Below, piece by piece: positions 59,826 through 64,000 of a stretch of 64,000 bases of DNA. The stretch covers positions 37,861,501 to 37,925,500 of the forward strand of contig NC_090997.1 in the NCBI RefSeq assembly GCF_041146395.1. The letters are read 5' to 3'. The stretch's first letter is position 1. Every line of letters begins with the position of its first letter. Position numbers and translations under genes: made by a program. The DNA comes from Eulemur rufifrons (Eukaryota > Chordata > Mammalia > Primates > Lemuridae). The notes beneath the pieces are model-generated. The model had not been told where the DNA came from, did no database searches, and saw nothing but the letters and a program-made list of their open reading frames with translations.

Positions 59826-60935
59826 AATCTCATCCTGGTGAGGGAAAAAATATTTGCAAAGTATGCATCTGACAAGAAGTTAATATGCAGAGTATATTAG
59901 AAATTCAAACAACTCAATAACAAAAAACCAACCAAACAAATAATTTGATTTTAAAATGGACAAAAGATCTAATTATACATTTCTAAAAGAAGACAGCCAA
60001 AGGACCAACAAGTATATGAAGAAATGTTCAACATCAGTAATCATCAAGGAAAGGCAAACAGGAACCACAATGAAATATCACCTCACATCTCTTAGAAAGG
60101 TTATTATCAAAAAGACAATAGATAACAGGTTTTGACAAGGAGGTGGAGAAAAAGGGAAACTGGGTACACGATTGGTTGGAATGCAAATTATTATCACCCT
60201 ATGGAAAACATTATCGGAGTTTCCTCCAAAAATTAGAAATAGAACTACCATGTAACCCAGCAACCCCACTACTGCATATATATATAAAGAAAATGAAATC
60301 AGTATGTTGAAGAGATATCTTTATGCCTGTATTTTTATAGCATTATTCACAATAGCCAAGATATAGAATCAACCTTAGTGTTCATCAACAAACAAATGAA
60401 TAAAGAAATAGTGGTATATTTACAAAATGAAATACTATTCAGCCATAAAAAGTAAAATCCTGTCATTTGCAACAACATGGATAAGCCTTGAGAACATTAT
60501 GTTAAGTGAAATAACCCAGGCACAAAAAGGCAAGTGTCACACATTCTCACTCATATATGGAATCCAAAAAAGTTGCTGTCATAGAGATAGAGAGTAGAAT
60601 AGTGGTTACTGGAGGCTGGGAAATGTAGGGGGAAAAGGAAGGATGAAGAGAGTCTCATTAATAGGTAAAAGTTACAGTTCAATAGAAGGAATATATTCTA
60701 GTGGTTCATTGCACAGTAGAATGACTATATTCAACAATCATATATTGTATATTTGAAAATAGTAAAAGAGAAGGTATTTTTGTCACTATAAAGAAATAAT
60801 AAGTGTTTGAGGTGAAGGATGTGCTAATTACTCTAATTTGTTCATTACACATTGTACACATGTAGCAAACCATCACATTGTACCCAATACATATGTACAA
60901 TTATGTCAATTAAGAAAATAAAAATAAAGAATAAT
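59826..60935 (+). mobile_element. L1MA-like 3' half, sense, with A-rich tail
   Basis: ORF2 end and 3'UTR in sense: 'AATATTTGCAAAGTATGCATCTGACAAG', 'TTTCTAAAAGAAGACAGCCAAAGGACC', 'TCATCAAGGAAAGGCAAACAGGAACCACAATGAAATATCACC', 'CAACAACATGGATAAGCC', 'GTTACTGGAGGCTGGG', 'GTACCCAATACATATGTACAATTATGTC'. It ends 'AAGAAAATAAAAATAAAG'. It stands head to head with the antisense L1M at 57545-59610. Confidence 0.9.
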
Positions 60936-62660
60936 ATTTGACCAAACATCTGGGCACTTTGTGGTCCCATTGACACAAAAGTAACTATCTACATGTCTTG
61001 TCATTTTTTGCTGAAAGCTAGAAATTGAAATATAGGAACTGAAGTTAATAAACTTTTAATATGAAGTTTAATGTTAATCTGTTGAGAAGCTGGGCTGTGT
61101 TTAATGTTTGCTGTAGTTGTAGGTGCCATAGTTTTATTACTCTCTAGTATTCTTATTTTTGTCTCCTCTTATGTCTTCAGATGTCTCTAAGAACTCCTCC
61201 TTAAACTGAATCTGTGTCTTTGAGCTCTGTTAGTTGTGAAGGAAATGAGAAATATTTTATGCCAAAATATATTTCTTTGACATATTTTGAGATGGCTGCC
61301 ATGAGTCTCACAGATAGAAGTAATCCTACAAAGCTGTTTTTTTGTGGGGGTAAATTTGTATCTATAGGGAATTTACTTTAATACAACCAGATCTATTCTT
61401 ACCCAATTTAGGAAAGATTAACTGAGTCCAACACATTTAAAGGTCTGAAAAGAAACATTTACTGTCTATTTTATCTGTGGACTACTACCTGTAAGTTTTC
61501 ATTTACAAAGTAAGACTACCTTTGCTAGCTACCCAAGCCTCTTCCTCTCTTCCCCCCAAACCTGTTTTGCTACTTTCAAACCTTCATTCTTTAAAAACCT
61601 TTTACCTCATTAAGGAGTTGGATCTTCATTCTGAGGGTTCCAGTGTATATCTGTTAAAGAAATTTGTATCTTTTCCTAATATTAGTCAATCAGCCTCATG
61701 TCCGTGATTTTTCAGCCAAACTTTTTGGTGACAGGGTCCTTTGCTCCCTACAGTTTGGTGAACCTTTAGGGGTCCAGGGGCCTTTGATCCCTGCAGTTGT
61801 AATCCACTGTTGCTATTCTGAAGCCTTTATGATGTGATGGTAAGGCACTAGGTAAGGAAAAGGGAAGTGTTCTATAATCCTATGAATTAAATCACAGCCT
61901 TTTTGTGGGCCTACATCCCTTTACATATGTTTCTTACCTTTTTTTCCTCCCCTTAAGGAGACAGGAAAGCTAGAGCTAGATTTGACTAATTGTACTTCCC
62001 CCAGGAGGATAAGGTTCCGGTAAAATTGGAGAGCAGATTTAGTCATGCTCTGGGCACTTTTCAAAATGATTACATTTTCTTTACTTTTGCCAGAAACCAT
62101 GAGGGATTTTGTTTCTTATCTTCACCATGAGAACCTACTGAGTTTCCTGGAGGTAAAACTCAGAAAAGTATGCAGTCTACCTATGACTGTTGCCCCAGAA
62201 GTTTCTCACTCTCATGCTAGTCTAGAGGCAACCTTCAGTAATTTGTCAAAATTACCATCTAAGTGTCCAACTACTTTATAACTACACTGTCTCTGCTCTA
62301 GGTAAGCTGATGTTGGCTGTGATTCTCTATATTCATCTTTCTCTTCAGATTTCGGAGTAGTGGTTTACCCTGTAACTCTAATTCTCTGGTGGGTACAAGA
62401 AAAATGTCTTATGTTCCCTTTGTCATGGAAGTGATGGCTTCTAAGCTCTTTACATGTCACAGCTAAAAGCAGAACTCCACAGTTTCTCTTCCAGTGATGT
62501 TTTTGGATTTCAGTTAACCCCATAGTTTCTATATTTTTTTCCTCTTCGCTCTCTCTACCTTACACCATCGTATTATTGATGACATTCTTTTTAATATCTT
62601 TAATTTTAGCATTTTATTGTTTTCTCCCTGGGGAATCTTATAATTGCATATTTCAAAATA
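60936..62660 (+). repeat. Probable degraded LTR retroelement
   Basis: Words typical of an old retroviral LTR occur in sense order: 'GAGAAATATTTTATGCCAAAATATATTTCTTTGAC', 'TATCTATAGGGAATTTACTTTAATAC', 'CTTACCCAATTTAGGAAAG', 'AAGTTTTCATTTACAAAG', 'GGGTTCCAGTGTATATCTG', then a decayed polyadenylation region and 'CATGTCCGTGATTTTTCAGCC' near 61700. After it, 61740-62660 may be internal or another old element ('AGGTAAGCTGATGTTGGCTGTGATTCTC'). Family and boundaries are uncertain. Confidence 0.4.
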
Positions 62661-62719
62661 TAACCAAAACATTTTTTAAAGCAGACATTGTAATTAAAAT
62701 GTTGAGTTTCAATCTGAAA

Positions 62720-63311
62720 TGTTGGTTCTTGACACACTCATGGCTGAAGAATGATCAGATGCACCAAAGTAAGGCAAACGTGAAAGTAAGATTTATTGAG
62801 GAGAGAAAGATAGGATTATACAGCAAGAGCAAGATATAGGTTTACAGATTGTGATATACATGCCACAGATGATGACCAGACCCATTGTTGCAGCAAAGGA
62901 CAAGCAAAAGGAAGGGCAAAAAGGGCCTGGTTATGGTATGAGTCTTGTTGTATAGTGCCTGGATTGGGACCTCCTTGTGGCTCAGACATCGCCATGGAAC
63001 CGCTTTGATTGGACAGTTGGGAATTGCATGACCTAAGTCTTACTATGCATAGGGGTCCTTCTAGGTCAATTTCCAGACTCTGTGGTACCTATGCTGGTTG
63101 GCCCATGGGCTAGAGAGTCCTGTGTATTCTTTTGCAGCTGATGTGCTAAATTCTGATTGGCAGAGTCATAGGATATTCTCTCCTCCCTCAGGTATGGCAG
63201 TAGCTTCAGGGCAGGATTAAGGTGGGGCAGGACCAAGATGGGGGCCTGGTGCCCACCCTTGTCCTTCTTCCCAGGTGGGGCAATTGCACCAAGGCCCAGC
63301 ACAATCTTTCA
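62720..63311 (-). mobile_element. LTR of an endogenous retrovirus, antisense
   Basis: On the minus strand the GC-richer U3 begins near 63311 (TGAAAGATTGTGCTGGG). AATAAA lies at 62797-62792 in 'CTCAATAAATCTTAC', followed by a short U5 ending ...CCAACA at 62720. The 78-codon minus open frame (63066-63302) is within U3 and has no domain. No target-site duplication was found, so the ends are approximate. Family not assigned; class I-like. Confidence 0.65.
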
Positions 63312-64000
63312 TCCCTAGGAGAACTGGAATTCCTTGCTAACTACCTAACAAAAATATAAATATTAAAATGTGGTTTGTCATGTTTTAAGATTTAAGGAAA
63401 TAGGAGTTAAAATAGGAGAAACAAAATCAAATTGGGGCTGCCCTTAAATCTCAGGTTTCATTGATTATGTGAATTTTATGGGTTATTTAGTAGATAAATA
63501 CTGTTGATTGTTGGCTGAAGAAACCATAAATATGCACAGAAATTGATTACTAAAATACTAATTTTTTGTCAGCAATTCATTTATGTAATCTATTGGTAGC
63601 AAGTCATAAAACTAAATAGAATATTATGTTATTTTTTATGGTATGGATCATTATGCAGATAATAAAAGTCTAATTCTTCCCTACAAATGAATGTGAATAT
63701 GCACTATTTTTATGGGGTTAATATTTTAATATCTTATGTATCATTGTACATATGGGTAATATATCCATATTCATTTCAATCTGTGAAATTTTACATTTAT
63801 TTTTTTGTATAGATATTATAATCATATAGTTTAACACTGTAATTCATATTTAAGCACAAACAAAAAACTCTAATGCTTGCTTATAGATTGAACGTTAGGT
63901 TTTTGGCTTGAATAATTAAAAGATTGAGAAAGCTCGGCCACTTGTCCACAAAGCTGAATCAGAAGAACCAGGACAAGTGGTTTGAGGAGGAAGAAAAGAG
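63312..64000. other. Unassigned AT-rich sequence to the window end
   Basis: No gene or repeat family recognised. Confidence 0.4.

Overview
The window is nuclear DNA from a primate, most likely a strepsirrhine and probably a Malagasy lemur. The best marker is the dimeric Alu at 7275-7632. Its right-monomer junction and A-rich linker have the form I know from lemur Alus, and it sits beside L1 3' ends of the lemur type (an 'AATATTATGGGGGTACAAA' block read on the antisense strand). This assignment rests on recalled family features, not on a search. The DNA is AT-rich, has few CpGs, and is dense in LINE-1, MIR, L2 and LTR copies of several ages.

No host protein-coding gene, exon chain, rRNA or tRNA could be supported. 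Every longer open frame is short, lies in or antisense to a transposable element, or has no recognisable domain. The window reads as a gene desert or the inside of a very long intron.

Layout. 1-3.8 kb: an ancient repeat, an LTR-like repeat, then unassigned DNA and an AT-rich tract. 3.8-6.2 kb: two young L1 3' halves tail to tail. 7.2-10.76 kb: an old L1 split by the Alu, a repeat-free AT-rich island (8061-8429), then an antisense L1 in which a ~1.27 kb 5'UTR is joined straight to the end of ORF2. 10.9-26.5 kb: mainly old material (MLT1-type LTRs, MIR, L2, an L1M fragment, a CR1/L3 fragment, an LTR), plus a diverged ~152 bp tandem duplication and a 17 bp-arm inverted repeat. 26.6-28.6 kb: a 5'-inverted young L1 bounded by target-site duplications and split by ~830 bp carrying a MIR and a solo LTR. 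29.9-32.1 kb: an antisense L1 with a large ORF2 deletion. 32.6-35.2 kb: an old L1M with a complete solo LTR inserted. 35.5-46 kb: L1 fragments, with an old AluJ-like piece and a small L1 that carries a 3' transduction. 46.1-49.0 kb: an antisense ERVL-like gag-pol remnant. 50.1-53.4 kb: L1 3'UTR and ORF2 fragments. 55.4-56.7 kb: a repeat-free island and MIR/L2 copies. 57.5-60.9 kb: two oppositely oriented L1 fragments. 60.9-63.3 kb: degraded LTR-type material and an antisense LTR.

No operon or gene system is present. The main content is transposition history: nested insertions with readable target-site duplications give a relative order. The old L1M at 32.6-35.2 kb came before the LTR at 33.6-34.4 kb. 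The old L1M at 41.3-45.1 kb came before its AluJ and the transducing L1. The old L1 at 7.2-8.06 kb came before the lemur Alu. I found no convincing new biological system; the best leads are structural (L1 5'UTR-ORF2 fusion, 3' transduction, split L1, tandem duplication, inverted repeat) and two candidate conserved noncoding islands.
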